Shown here piece after piece: positions 17,545 through 25,546 of a stretch of DNA of 64,000 nt. Position numbers and translations under genes: made by a program. Position 1 is the stretch's first letter. The number at the start of each line of letters is the position of its first letter. The DNA lies in NCBI GenBank assembly GCA_022822305.1, contig JAJEBY010000016.1, positions 1,298,687 to 1,362,686 of the forward strand, given 5' to 3'. The notes under the pieces were generated by a model. That model had not been told where the DNA came from and did not search any database. It saw nothing but the letters and a program-made list of their open reading frames with translations. The DNA comes from Anaerolineae bacterium. Lineage in GTDB: Bacteria > Chloroflexota > Anaerolineae > Aggregatilineales > Phototrophicaceae.

Positions 17545-18555
17545 CTAGGTCCGTATGCGCGGATCGACAACGCCATACATGATGTCAGTCACCCAGTTGA
17601 CCAGGATATAGGTCAGCGTGGTGACGATGATAAAGGCTTGAATCGCGGCGAAATCGTTATTGGTCAAGGCGCGATAGGCATAGAGCCCCACGCCGGGCCA
17701 GGAAAAGACGCGCTCCACCAGCACACTGCCGGCGATCAAGAAGGCGAAGATCAGTCCCGTCACCGTCAAGATCGAGATCAACGAGTTTTGCAGGGCATCG
17801 GTCAGCACGATACGGCGATAGGGGATGCCCAGCGCGCGCGCCGTGGTGATGTAATCTTGCTGCAGGACATCAATCATGGTGGCTCGCGTCAAGCGCATCA
17901 CCACCGGCAATTCGACCGCCGCCAACGTAATCGAGGGCAGCGCCAGGTGGCCAAGCGCGTTGGCAAACGCCTCACGATTGCCGGCCAGCAAACTGTCAAG
18001 CGTCAGCAATCCGGTCACCATTTGCGGCTCTGTGACCGATACGCCCAGGCGTCCCCAAGGCGCCGGCGCCCATTTCAGCAAGAAGAAGAAGACATACAGC
18101 AGCACCAGCCCCAGCCAGAAAGCCGGGGTCGAGACGCCCAAGGCGCCGATCAAGCGGGCCACATGATCGACCAGCGTGTCTTGCTTGACGGCCGCCAAAA
18201 TGCCCAGCGGCAAGCCCAGCAGCAGCGATAGCGCTGTTCCATAGACCGCCAACTCGATGCTGGCCGGCAATCTGTCCCGCAGGTCTTCACGCACCGGCCG
18301 ATTGGTCACCCAGGATTTGCCCAGGTCGCCGCGAGTCAGATTGCGCATGTATTCGAAATACTGTTCGGAGAGCGGCCGATCCAGTCCCAGCTGCCGCTCG
18401 ATCAGCTCAACGCTCTCCGCCGTAGCCACGCCGGCCCGCACCAAAATGGGATTGCCCGGCAGATAATGCGTCAGGAAGAAGACAAAAGTCACCGCTCCAA
18501 AGAACGATAGCGCCGAAAGAGCGGTCCTCTGGAGGGTGTATCTTGCCAGCCGCAT
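17545..18555 (-). CDS. Peptide-type ABC transporter permease (DppB-like)
   Basis: A 336-residue permease starting with a membrane span, followed by LGLDRPLSEQYFEYMRNLTRGDLGKSW, a hallmark DppB periplasmic stretch, and a coupling loop TTARALGIPYRRIVLTDALQN. The C-terminal DIMYGVVDPRIR matches the family terminus. It is separated from its binding protein by a 70-base gap containing a strong hairpin. Confidence 0.92.
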   Translation of the reverse strand: MRLARYTLQRTALSALSFFGAVTFVFFLTHYLPGNPILVRAGVATAESVELIERQLGLDRPLSEQYFEYMRNLTRGDLGKSWVTNRPVREDLRDRLPASIELAVYGTALSLLLGLPLGILAAVKQDTLVDHVARLIGALGVSTPAFWLGLVLLYVFFFLLKWAPAPWGRLGVSVTEPQMVTGLLTLDSLLAGNREAFANALGHLALPSITLAAVELPVVMRLTRATMIDVLQQDYITTARALGIPYRRIVLTDALQNSLISILTVTGLIFAFLIAGSVLVERVFSWPGVGLYAYRALTNNDFAAIQAFIIVTTLTYILVNWVTDIMYGVVDPRIRT

Positions 18556-18580
18556 GATATGCTGTCGTTATTCCATTCGA

Positions 18581-18610
18581 GCAGGGCGCGAAGCAAACCC
18601 CGCGCCCTGC
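18581..18610 (-). other. Perfect 10-bp hairpin between binding protein and DppB
   Basis: GCAGGGCGCG at 18581-18590 pairs perfectly with CGCGCCCTGC at 18601-18610 across a 10-base loop. On the transcribed (minus) strand no T-run follows, so it is better explained as an mRNA 3' end stabiliser or processing site for the upstream binding-protein message than as a complete terminator. Confidence 0.7.
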
Positions 18611-18625
18611 AGTTGCCGGTGCGAT

Positions 18626-20227
18626 CTAGCCGCGATAGACATTCCAATACTGAGCGATGCGATCCGGCGACTCCGCCCAACCTTGTATATCATCGCGCAT
18701 GGCGGTGACCGAATTAGGCTGTGACAGATAGACCCAGGGCGCCGCCTCCAGATGCATCTGCTGCGCCTGTCGGCTGATTTCCGCGCGAGCATCCGGATCG
18801 CCTTCGACCAGCCCGGCGTTGATCAGATCGTCGATGGCGGGATCGCAGAAGTTGCCGTAATTTGTGCCCTGGCCACAGCGCGCCAGCCAATGCAAGTGAT
18901 AGAAGGGATCGTTGACGTAGGAGATGAAGTCGAAGAAGTGCATCGGCATATCACGGTCGCCAAATTGCCGCGCGGCGTAAGCGCCGCTGGTCAAGGCCTC
19001 GATATTGACCGCGATGTTCAAATCGCGCAGCGCATCCTGCACGAAGAGCGCAATCTGCTGATCGTCTTGATTGTCGGCGCGGGTGAAGAGCGTGGTCTCA
19101 AAGCCATCCGCCAGTCCGGCTTCCGCCAGCAATTCACGCGCCTTATCGAGATCAGTCCCGTATGGCCACAAGCTGAAATCGCTGGTGGGCATGCCTTGCG
19201 GAATGATGCTCTGCAGCGGCTGCGCATAGCCGGCCCAGACCGTGGCGATGATGTCGTCATAGGGAATGGCGTAGGAGATCGCCTGGCGCACGCGCACATC
19301 GTCGAAAGGCTCGATATCGACGTTGAAAGCGATGGCGCGAGTATCGATGCTCGGGTAGTCCAGGACCTTGATGCCATCTTCGGCGATCAAAGCATCGATC
19401 TCGGTATATGGCACGCCGCGCAAGATGTCCAGCTCGCCGCTGCGCAGCAGCAGCAAGCGATCGGCCGCGGTCGGGATCACGCGGAAGGTGACGCCGTTGT
19501 TCTGCAACAGCCCTTCTTCAAAGTGATCCGGGTTGGGCGCCATCGAGAAGGCGACGCCGGGGTTGGCTTCCGCCAGCACGTATGGTCCAGCGCCCGCCTG
19601 ATTGAGCGGCAACCAACCTGAACCGTAGGGGTCGTCCTCGCTGGCATTGGCGTCAATCGTTTCCTGATCGATGATCGACATATTGACGATAGACAGCAGT
19701 TCAAAGAGCAGCGGCGTAACGCCGTTATCGGGATGGAAACGGATGGTCTGCGCATCCACGACTTCCGCCTGGTCGGCGCTGTTGATGCCGCCCAAGGGCA
19801 TCAGCAGGTTCATATAAGTCGTGGGCGACTGGAAGCCGCGTTCGACCGTATATTTGACATCCTCCGCAGTGATGGCGCTGCCATCGGCGGTCGCGGCACT
19901 GGGATTCAAATGGAAGGTCACGGCGCCCGCTTCACTATCAACTTCCCAGGATTCCGCCAGCGCGCCGACATATTCACCGGCCACCGCCACAGTCGTATTA
20001 TCGTAAGGCCCGTCGACCTGGGCGCGGCGAATCAGCGTGGTCGCCAGCGCGATACGCAAGTCGCCATCGCCATCAGTGCCGAAGGAGTGGTAATCGAGAT
20101 TGCTCGGCTCCGACCACCAGGTGACCACGATTGACGCGTCATCCTGGGCGAGCAGCGAACTCGATAGCGGCAATGCCAGCGCCAGAATTACCAGCGCCAA
20201 AGCTAATTTCTTCAAGAGGGCAGACAT
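18626..20227 (-). CDS. ABC transporter substrate-binding protein, family 5 (DppA/OppA-like)
   Basis: A 533-residue extracytoplasmic binding protein. The ATG has AAAGGAG upstream and is followed by a Sec signal (MSALLKK, hydrophobic core, cleavage near LLAQDD). Family 5 landmarks are VTWWSEPSNLDYHSFG, ALAESWEVD, FHLNPSAATADGSAITAEDVKYTVER and DDVRVRQAISYAIPYDDI. The ligand could be a peptide, opine, oligosaccharide or glycoside; the FGGY kinase in the operon favours a sugar-containing ligand. The 149-base gap before the aminopeptidase gene is large enough for its own promoter, though I found no convincing one. Confidence 0.91.
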   Translation of the reverse strand: MSALLKKLALALVILALALPLSSSLLAQDDASIVVTWWSEPSNLDYHSFGTDGDGDLRIALATTLIRRAQVDGPYDNTTVAVAGEYVGALAESWEVDSEAGAVTFHLNPSAATADGSAITAEDVKYTVERGFQSPTTYMNLLMPLGGINSADQAEVVDAQTIRFHPDNGVTPLLFELLSIVNMSIIDQETIDANASEDDPYGSGWLPLNQAGAGPYVLAEANPGVAFSMAPNPDHFEEGLLQNNGVTFRVIPTAADRLLLLRSGELDILRGVPYTEIDALIAEDGIKVLDYPSIDTRAIAFNVDIEPFDDVRVRQAISYAIPYDDIIATVWAGYAQPLQSIIPQGMPTSDFSLWPYGTDLDKARELLAEAGLADGFETTLFTRADNQDDQQIALFVQDALRDLNIAVNIEALTSGAYAARQFGDRDMPMHFFDFISYVNDPFYHLHWLARCGQGTNYGNFCDPAIDDLINAGLVEGDPDARAEISRQAQQMHLEAAPWVYLSQPNSVTAMRDDIQGWAESPDRIAQYWNVYRG

Positions 20228-20376
20228 GCGAATTCTCCTTTATCACATCTAAGTTTTCTATTCGAGACCCTTCCGAAGATTCTGTTTCCTTCAAATTGCA
20301 GCTCCTTTTCAACTCTTGTTTGAAGGGCTGATGAGACATCAATGCGCGATAACTTGGACGATGGTCGATCGCGCCG

Positions 20377-21447
20377 TTACACCAGATAGGCGCCGGCGTC
20401 GAAAACCTTCTCACCATCCAGATAGATCATACCCTGCCGGCGCAAATCCTTGACAATATCCCAATGCAGAGCCGATTGGTTCAGGCCGTTGCACTCTTTG
20501 TAGGCGCGTCCCAGCGCCAGATGAATGGTGCCGCCGATCTTCTCGTCATAAAGGATGTCGTAGCTGAAACGATCAATGCCGAAGTTCAAGCCAACACCGA
20601 ATTCGCCGATATAGCGCGCTTCGTCGTCCATATCCAGCAGCTGCTCCAAGAGCTCAAGGTTGCTTTCCGCGCTGGCGGCAACGACTTTGCCTTTCTCGAA
20701 GGTCAGGCGGATACCCTCCACTTTCTGGCCGACATAGACGCCGGGGAACTCGAAGTAGATTTGTCCCTCGACGCTGTCATCGACCGGCGCGGTGAAGATC
20801 TCGCCATCGGGCATATTCAGCTTGCCATCGGCGACCACGTACAGACGTCCTTTGGTCGAGAACGAGAGGTCCGTCTCCTCTCCCACAATGCGCACGGTTT
20901 CAGCGCGCTGGAATACCTCCTGCAATTCCGCCAGCCGCGCGCGTTCCGCTCCCCAATCGCGCAGCGTGGCATTGAAGAAGAAACTCATCATCTCGTCGAG
21001 ACTGGTCTCGGCTTGCTGCGCGAAGGATTCGTTTGGCACGCGCACGAGCACCCAGCGGGTCAGATCATTGCGCATTGCCGAGACTACGCCCATGGCGCGC
21101 TTGCGCGCGGCGATCTTTTCGGCCGAGATGTCAGTGAATTCGTGCGGATTGCGCGCGCCTCGCAGCCCGATATAAACATCCGCCCATTCCATGCCATAGG
21201 CGTTCATCTCAGGAATCCAGCCGATCTGCTCGGAGTCTCCAAATCGCATCAGGTCACGTTCGAGATAAGCCGACTGAAACTCGATATGCGGCAGCGCGCC
21301 CGCCTTTACCGCCGCCGCATATACCGCGCGGGCCAGCGGGAAGGTATCGATTTCCATCATGGTGATCTGAACCTTGTCACCGGGCTGGGTGTTGGTCGAA
21401 TAGTTGACCAGAATGTCGGCCAGTTGTTCCCATCGCGGATCGTTCAT
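20377..21447 (-). CDS. M29-family metallo-aminopeptidase (AmpS/thermophilic aminopeptidase family)
   Basis: A 356-residue protein from ATG 21445-21447, overlapping the previous stop as ATGA. The conserved M29 C-terminal train is present: GEFGVGLNFGID, YDEKIGGTIHLALG and NQSALHWDIV, which contain the Glu, His and His-x-Asp metal ligands. Family members release N-terminal residues from peptides using two divalent cations. The neighbouring peptide-type importer makes a peptide or amino-acyl conjugate substrate possible. The frame is open further upstream but that would lie inside the eIF2B-like gene. Confidence 0.88.
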   Translation of the reverse strand: MNDPRWEQLADILVNYSTNTQPGDKVQITMMEIDTFPLARAVYAAAVKAGALPHIEFQSAYLERDLMRFGDSEQIGWIPEMNAYGMEWADVYIGLRGARNPHEFTDISAEKIAARKRAMGVVSAMRNDLTRWVLVRVPNESFAQQAETSLDEMMSFFFNATLRDWGAERARLAELQEVFQRAETVRIVGEETDLSFSTKGRLYVVADGKLNMPDGEIFTAPVDDSVEGQIYFEFPGVYVGQKVEGIRLTFEKGKVVAASAESNLELLEQLLDMDDEARYIGEFGVGLNFGIDRFSYDILYDEKIGGTIHLALGRAYKECNGLNQSALHWDIVKDLRRQGMIYLDGEKVFDAGAYLV

Positions 21448-22430
21448 GCGCCATGGCTCCCCAGCTCGCCGCGCGCCCATGCGGGAATCAGCGCATTCAG
21501 CCGCTCGCTCAGTTTCATCTCCCACATCACGCTGACGACGGCGGTGGGACTCAATACGCCCATCTCGGTAATCAGCGCCGTGACCAGCTGGGGCGAGACG
21601 GACTCGAACAAATCGCCGACAACTTTCACGTCTTCGGGATAATCTTCGCTCAAGACGTCCGCGCGCGGGATTGATTCGCCGCGAAAGGGCAATCCCAGCA
21701 AGGTGCTGGAATCGAACTTCAGGCTGTCCGCGGCGACATAAAATGGCACGCCGTGCGCGGCCGCTACCAGCGCCGTCGGATATGTGCCCACCTTGACGAA
21801 GGAGAATCCATCCGATGATATGGCGTCAGCGCCGACAAACACAGCATCGCAGCGCGGCGCCAGCTCGCCGATATTGGCGTCGATGCTGACCGCGACCGGG
21901 ATGCCATGCTGATGCATTTCGTTCACCGTCCACAAGCCCTCGTTGCCCGGTCGCGATTCCGTGACGATAACCTCGAAGCTGCGGCCGTTGGCTTTGGCGT
22001 GCTTGAAGATGCGCCAGACGGTGGAGCTCATGCTGTACATGAAAACGACATCGCCGTCGTTGATCTTCTCGGCGCCATATTGCGCGACTTTGTCCAACGC
22101 CGCTTCCGCCCAGACAGAGAATTCGTCGCCCGCAAGCTGGATTTCTTGCTTTAGTTCAGCCACTGACGCGCCGGCGCCGTGCGCGGCTTCCAGGCGTCCC
22201 AACAGCCTGTGCATGGCATTGATCGGCGGCGCGAAGGATGGCGTGACCGCGAGGATATCAACGACCGCGTCCATGATTTGCGCGATGTAATCATCGCTAT
22301 CGTCGGCGACGATGTCGCTATTCAATTGCAGCAAAGCATCCACCACTTCTTTGGCGATGTCGGCCGCGCCACCGATGGCATCGGCGTGAATGCGCGCGAC
22401 GACCGTGCCAATAGCCGGATGATCAGACAT
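21444..22430 (-). CDS. eIF2B alpha / sugar-1-phosphate isomerase-like protein (copy B)
   Basis: A 328-residue member of the IF-2B superfamily, which includes ribose-1,5-bisphosphate isomerase, methylthioribose-1-phosphate isomerase and eIF2B regulatory subunits. Visible features are VVFMYSMSSTVWRI, EVIVTESRPGNEGL, VFVGADAISSDG and KVGTYPTALVAAAHGVPFYVAADSLKF. The Asp of the GAD motif is kept, but the cysteine expected in the ThrHisCys-type active-site segment of the isomerases is replaced (YSMSS). It starts within the end of its paralogue (8-base overlap), and both are the same length, so a hetero-oligomer is plausible. Confidence 0.82.
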   Translation of the reverse strand: MSDHPAIGTVVARIHADAIGGAADIAKEVVDALLQLNSDIVADDSDDYIAQIMDAVVDILAVTPSFAPPINAMHRLLGRLEAAHGAGASVAELKQEIQLAGDEFSVWAEAALDKVAQYGAEKINDGDVVFMYSMSSTVWRIFKHAKANGRSFEVIVTESRPGNEGLWTVNEMHQHGIPVAVSIDANIGELAPRCDAVFVGADAISSDGFSFVKVGTYPTALVAAAHGVPFYVAADSLKFDSSTLLGLPFRGESIPRADVLSEDYPEDVKVVGDLFESVSPQLVTALITEMGVLSPTAVVSVMWEMKLSERLNALIPAWARGELGSHGA

Positions 22431-23409
22431 GTAAGCCCTTTCTTTCCTCAATCGCCTTATGCAAATACTGGCTGACAGGCATCTCCCGCATCAGCGCAGA
22501 GCAGGCGGCGGCCGTCAGTATGCCCCGTTCGCTGACCACCGCGCGGATCAAATGCGCCGGCGTGCGGTCAAACAGCGAACCCGCAGCGGCGACTGAATCG
22601 GGCGCGTCCGCTGGCAGAACGTCTTGGACCTTCAGCGGGTCTTGCGGCAGCGACAGCCCCAATGCCGACGAGACATCCAGCTTCATTGAATCGACAACGA
22701 CGTATACCGGAATTCCGCATTGCCGGGCAACCAGCGCAGACGGAAGCGTGCCCGCCTTGGCGATGGCGCTGCCGTCCGCCATGATGGCCTCAGCGCCGAC
22801 CATGACGATGTCCGCTTGTGGCACGAGCTCCCCGATACAGGCGTCAATGCTCACCTCGATTTCCAGCCCCGCGTCAAACAGCGCGCGGGCCGTGGCCAGC
22901 CCGTCATTATTGGGACGAGATTCGGTGACAAGGATACGGAACTGCTTGCCTTGCGCAGACGCATGAAGCAAACAGCGCAGAATCGTCTCGCTCAATGTGA
23001 AGGTGAAGACGGTCCCGTCGTCGGGAATCAGCGCCGCGCCGACATCCGCGATACGCTGCCTTGCGGATGCCGACCAACGACTGAAACTGCCGGCTTCGCA
23101 TTCCAGAGCCATGCGCAGCGAATTGCTGTCTTCGCCGTTTGTTCGCGCCCATTCGACCCGCGCCAATACGCGATGCATCACGTTCAGCGCCGGGGCATAA
23201 GGAGGCATTACGCGCAGTATGGCTTCAACGGCAAACTGGATTTCGTCCGCCAGCGCCGATGTGTCTGACGCTGAACTGCGTAGAGCCGTCTCCGTCAGGC
23301 AGCGCATAATCTCTCGGCCAGCGCGGGAAGCGTGAAGTTCCAGCGCGTCCAACCGGGCAACCGTCTCTTGCACAGCTGCTATCAGCTTGGGCCGTCCGGT
23401 GCCTGACAT
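22423..23409 (-). CDS. eIF2B alpha / sugar-1-phosphate isomerase-like protein (copy A)
   Basis: A second 328-residue IF-2B superfamily protein with GTVFTFTLSETILRC, RILVTESRPNNDGLA, IVMVGAEAIMADGSAIAKAG and VARQCGIPVYVVVDSMKL. Compared with copy B, the active-site GAD has become GAE, as in the non-catalytic eIF2B alpha subunits, and the catalytic Cys position is again not Cys. It may be a regulatory partner of copy B or a sensor of a sugar phosphate. It begins three bases after the BtpA-like gene. Confidence 0.82.
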   Translation of the reverse strand: MSGTGRPKLIAAVQETVARLDALELHASRAGREIMRCLTETALRSSASDTSALADEIQFAVEAILRVMPPYAPALNVMHRVLARVEWARTNGEDSNSLRMALECEAGSFSRWSASARQRIADVGAALIPDDGTVFTFTLSETILRCLLHASAQGKQFRILVTESRPNNDGLATARALFDAGLEIEVSIDACIGELVPQADIVMVGAEAIMADGSAIAKAGTLPSALVARQCGIPVYVVVDSMKLDVSSALGLSLPQDPLKVQDVLPADAPDSVAAAGSLFDRTPAHLIRAVVSERGILTAAACSALMREMPVSQYLHKAIEERKGLHV

Positions 23410-23412
23410 CAG

Positions 23413-24231
23413 CTAGCTGGCCGCCTTTCCATTCTCGCGCGCCCGATGCACCGCAGTCATGAATTGTTCGACGCGAACCGGGTCAACGGCGTTCCAGGTG
23501 TAAGCATTGACCTTCAGGCTTGAACCAACGATCACGCCATCGGCCACCTGCAAATACGATTCGATGTTCTCCGCGTTCGCTCCCGTATTGAGGAACAGGG
23601 GAATATCGCTCACCGCTGCTTTGACAGCCTGCAGATGAGCGATATCCGGCTCTTCACCCGCCATGCTTCCCGATATCAAGATGGCATCGGGCAGGCTCGA
23701 GACGGCGACGCTGCGCGCCCGCTGCGCGACATCCCGGTTGCCGAGCGCGGAAGCAAACTCAGGCATGATATTGTAGAAAACCCGAGTATTGTCCGCGTCT
23801 ATCCGGGACCGATATCGCAGCAATTCGCCGGCATTGGGCGCCCAGAGTCCCATATCCGATTCGTAGAGGCCGGAATTCACCTCGCGGATGAAGGCGGCGC
23901 CCGTTGCGCCAGCGACCGCCAATGCCGCCATCGGATCCCAGAGGAAGTCCACGCCAAAGGGGATGTCTTGCGGCGCCGCGACCGTCACGGCGCGCGTCAT
24001 AGCCGTTACCTGCTCGAGGCCCGCTTTCAGCACATAGGGTCGATCATCCTCGTTGCAGAACATGATCGCGTCCACACCGCCCGCAACCAGCCGTTCCACA
24101 TCCGCCGCCACGTGATCCACGATGAAATCGACGCCCATATTGCGGTCGTAACGCGGCGTGCCCGGCAGCGCGGGCAAATGCGCCATGGCAATGACCGGCT
24201 TTTCGGTTTGGAAGACTTCCTTTAGCCACAT
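23413..24231 (-). CDS. BtpA/SgcQ-family TIM-barrel protein
   Basis: A 272-residue protein beginning VIAMAHLPALPGTPRYD, then GVDAIMFCNEDDRPY, GVDFLWDPMAALAVAGATGAAFIREV and a C-terminal DGVIVGSSLKVNAYTWNAVDP phosphate-binding-type loop. The family is named for the photosystem I biogenesis protein BtpA, but non-photosynthetic members such as SgcQ lie in sugar operons and their reaction is unsettled. The context (DeoR regulator, FGGY kinase, eIF2B-like pair) supports a sugar-phosphate role here. It overlaps the DeoR gene by 10 bases. Confidence 0.85.
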   Translation of the reverse strand: MWLKEVFQTEKPVIAMAHLPALPGTPRYDRNMGVDFIVDHVAADVERLVAGGVDAIMFCNEDDRPYVLKAGLEQVTAMTRAVTVAAPQDIPFGVDFLWDPMAALAVAGATGAAFIREVNSGLYESDMGLWAPNAGELLRYRSRIDADNTRVFYNIMPEFASALGNRDVAQRARSVAVSSLPDAILISGSMAGEEPDIAHLQAVKAAVSDIPLFLNTGANAENIESYLQVADGVIVGSSLKVNAYTWNAVDPVRVEQFMTAVHRARENGKAAS

Positions 24232-25028
24232 AAGCCAACCTCGCTTGCCATCGCCGCTTCCGCTACCAATACTTCAACGCCCCTTGAACGCAGATCCGCC
24301 AGCATGCCAGGCGGCGCGCCGCCATCGGTAATGATCGTATCGACAGCCTCGAGCGGCCCCACCGACGCGAAGGCGGTTTTCCCGAACTTCGAGCCATCGG
24401 CGACCACGATGACCTGACGAGCGCTCTCCAATAATGTCCATTTGACCGAGGCGTCTTCCAGGTTGTACTCGGTGAGCCCGTCTTCCAGGCTGATGCCGCC
24501 TATGCCGATGAACGCTTTGTCAACGTGCAGCTGCGTATACATGCGCGCGGAAAAGGCGCCCACCATCGACCACTCGCTGCTGCGCACGACGCCGCCAGTC
24601 AGGATGAGACGAATATCAGATTCAAGCGAATACGAGGCGACGATTTCGTTGGCAATGGGCAGGCTTGCGGTGATCACGGTCAGGTTGCGTTTATCGTGCA
24701 GCGAGCGCGCGACTTCGAGGGTGGTGGTGCCGATATCCAGGGCAATGCTGTCCCCGTCCAGGATCAGTTCCGCCGCCTTGTGACCAATGGCCTGCTTTTG
24801 ACTGTACTGTTTATTGGTGCGGACAATCAATGGCGGTTCGTAGCTGCGGCCAAGGTTCTGTATGGCGCCCCCATGTACGCGGCGCAGCAATCCTTCCCGA
24901 TCCAGCTCCTGAAGATCGCGCCGGGCCGTCATTTCCGAGACCCCAAACAGCGTACAAATCTCCAGCACACTGATGCGGTTGTTCTGTTGAACCAACTCTA
25001 GAATCTGTTGCTGCCGACCGGCTCGCAT
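24222..25028 (-). CDS. DeoR-family transcriptional regulator
   Basis: A 268-residue regulator with an N-terminal winged helix (RQQQILELVQQNNRISVLEICTLFGVSEMTARRDLQEL is the DeoR pattern spread over residues 4-42) and a C-terminal DeoRC sensor domain containing DIGTTTLEVARSL, LTGGVVRSSEWSMVG and FIGIGGISLEDGLTEYN. Such regulators normally bind a sugar phosphate. The start ATG 25026-25028 lies about 38 bases downstream of the -10 box, so upstream in-frame codons would fall in or before the promoter. It is the first gene of the leftward operon and is probably autoregulated. Confidence 0.92.
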   Translation of the reverse strand: MRAGRQQQILELVQQNNRISVLEICTLFGVSEMTARRDLQELDREGLLRRVHGGAIQNLGRSYEPPLIVRTNKQYSQKQAIGHKAAELILDGDSIALDIGTTTLEVARSLHDKRNLTVITASLPIANEIVASYSLESDIRLILTGGVVRSSEWSMVGAFSARMYTQLHVDKAFIGIGGISLEDGLTEYNLEDASVKWTLLESARQVIVVADGSKFGKTAFASVGPLEAVDTIITDGGAPPGMLADLRSRGVEVLVAEAAMASEVGLCG

Positions 25029-25065
25029 CACAAAAGTCGCGCCAACTATATTCGAATTTGTTTGT

Positions 25066-25094
25066 AATGTAAGAAATTTGTGTTTGATTGTCAA
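25066..25094 (-). promoter_or_regulatory. Sigma70-type promoter of the DeoR operon
   Basis: On the minus strand TTGACA (25089-25094) is followed after exactly 17 bases by TACATT (25066-25071), four of six matches to the -10 consensus. Repeated AATTTG / TTTGT blocks between 25055 and 25085 overlap the spacer and start region and could be DeoR operators. The predicted 5' leader is about 30 bases. Confidence 0.75.
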
Positions 25095-25546
25095 GTTTTC
25101 AACACCATTCGCGCGCCGGTTCAATGCATGCTTGTACGGGAACGTGGCTTAAGGCGTATCTCATATGCTGCTGAGGACTCAAGCGGATGAGTGTCCGGCC
25201 GGCGTCAAACGCATCGGGGGGAAGCCGGCGGCAGCCTGGAAAAAACTCGGACCGACGCGACGCATCACAAGCAATTGCGCTCGAAAAGCGTATGAATCTA
25301 GTCCAAGATTTCTGGATCGACGGGCGCGGTTGGGCAAGCGCTATCCACGCAGGCGCAAGCTAGCTTCTGGCAAAATACGCGCTCCGCCTGTAATCTTTGA
25401 AATCATATCGGAGAAGCCGCCAATCGCGCTCTACAATCCAATCGACTGAGACGGCGGCTTTCCGCATAGGACAATTTAATCTGCCCGGGTACCGGCGGCA
25501 TGAAGCATTGCTCAGGCGATCTTTCGCAGAGGCAAGGGATGGACGT
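25095..25546. other. Divergent intergenic region before the helicase gene, no gene seen
   Basis: This 450-base gap separates the leftward DeoR operon from the rightward defence-like genes. I see no convincing coding sequence. An open frame upstream of 25547 begins only at a TTG (25397) without a ribosome site. An 8-base inverted pair, AAGCCGCC at 25414-25421 and GGCGGCTT at 25453-25460, may form a leader stem. No strong promoter for the plus strand could be picked by eye. Confidence 0.5.

Noticed and set aside
25397..25546. N-terminal extension of the large helicase from a TTG codon
   Set aside because: The extension is basic and unlike helicase N-termini. ATG 25547 has a ribosome site, and MDVFSIRKK is a natural start for this family.
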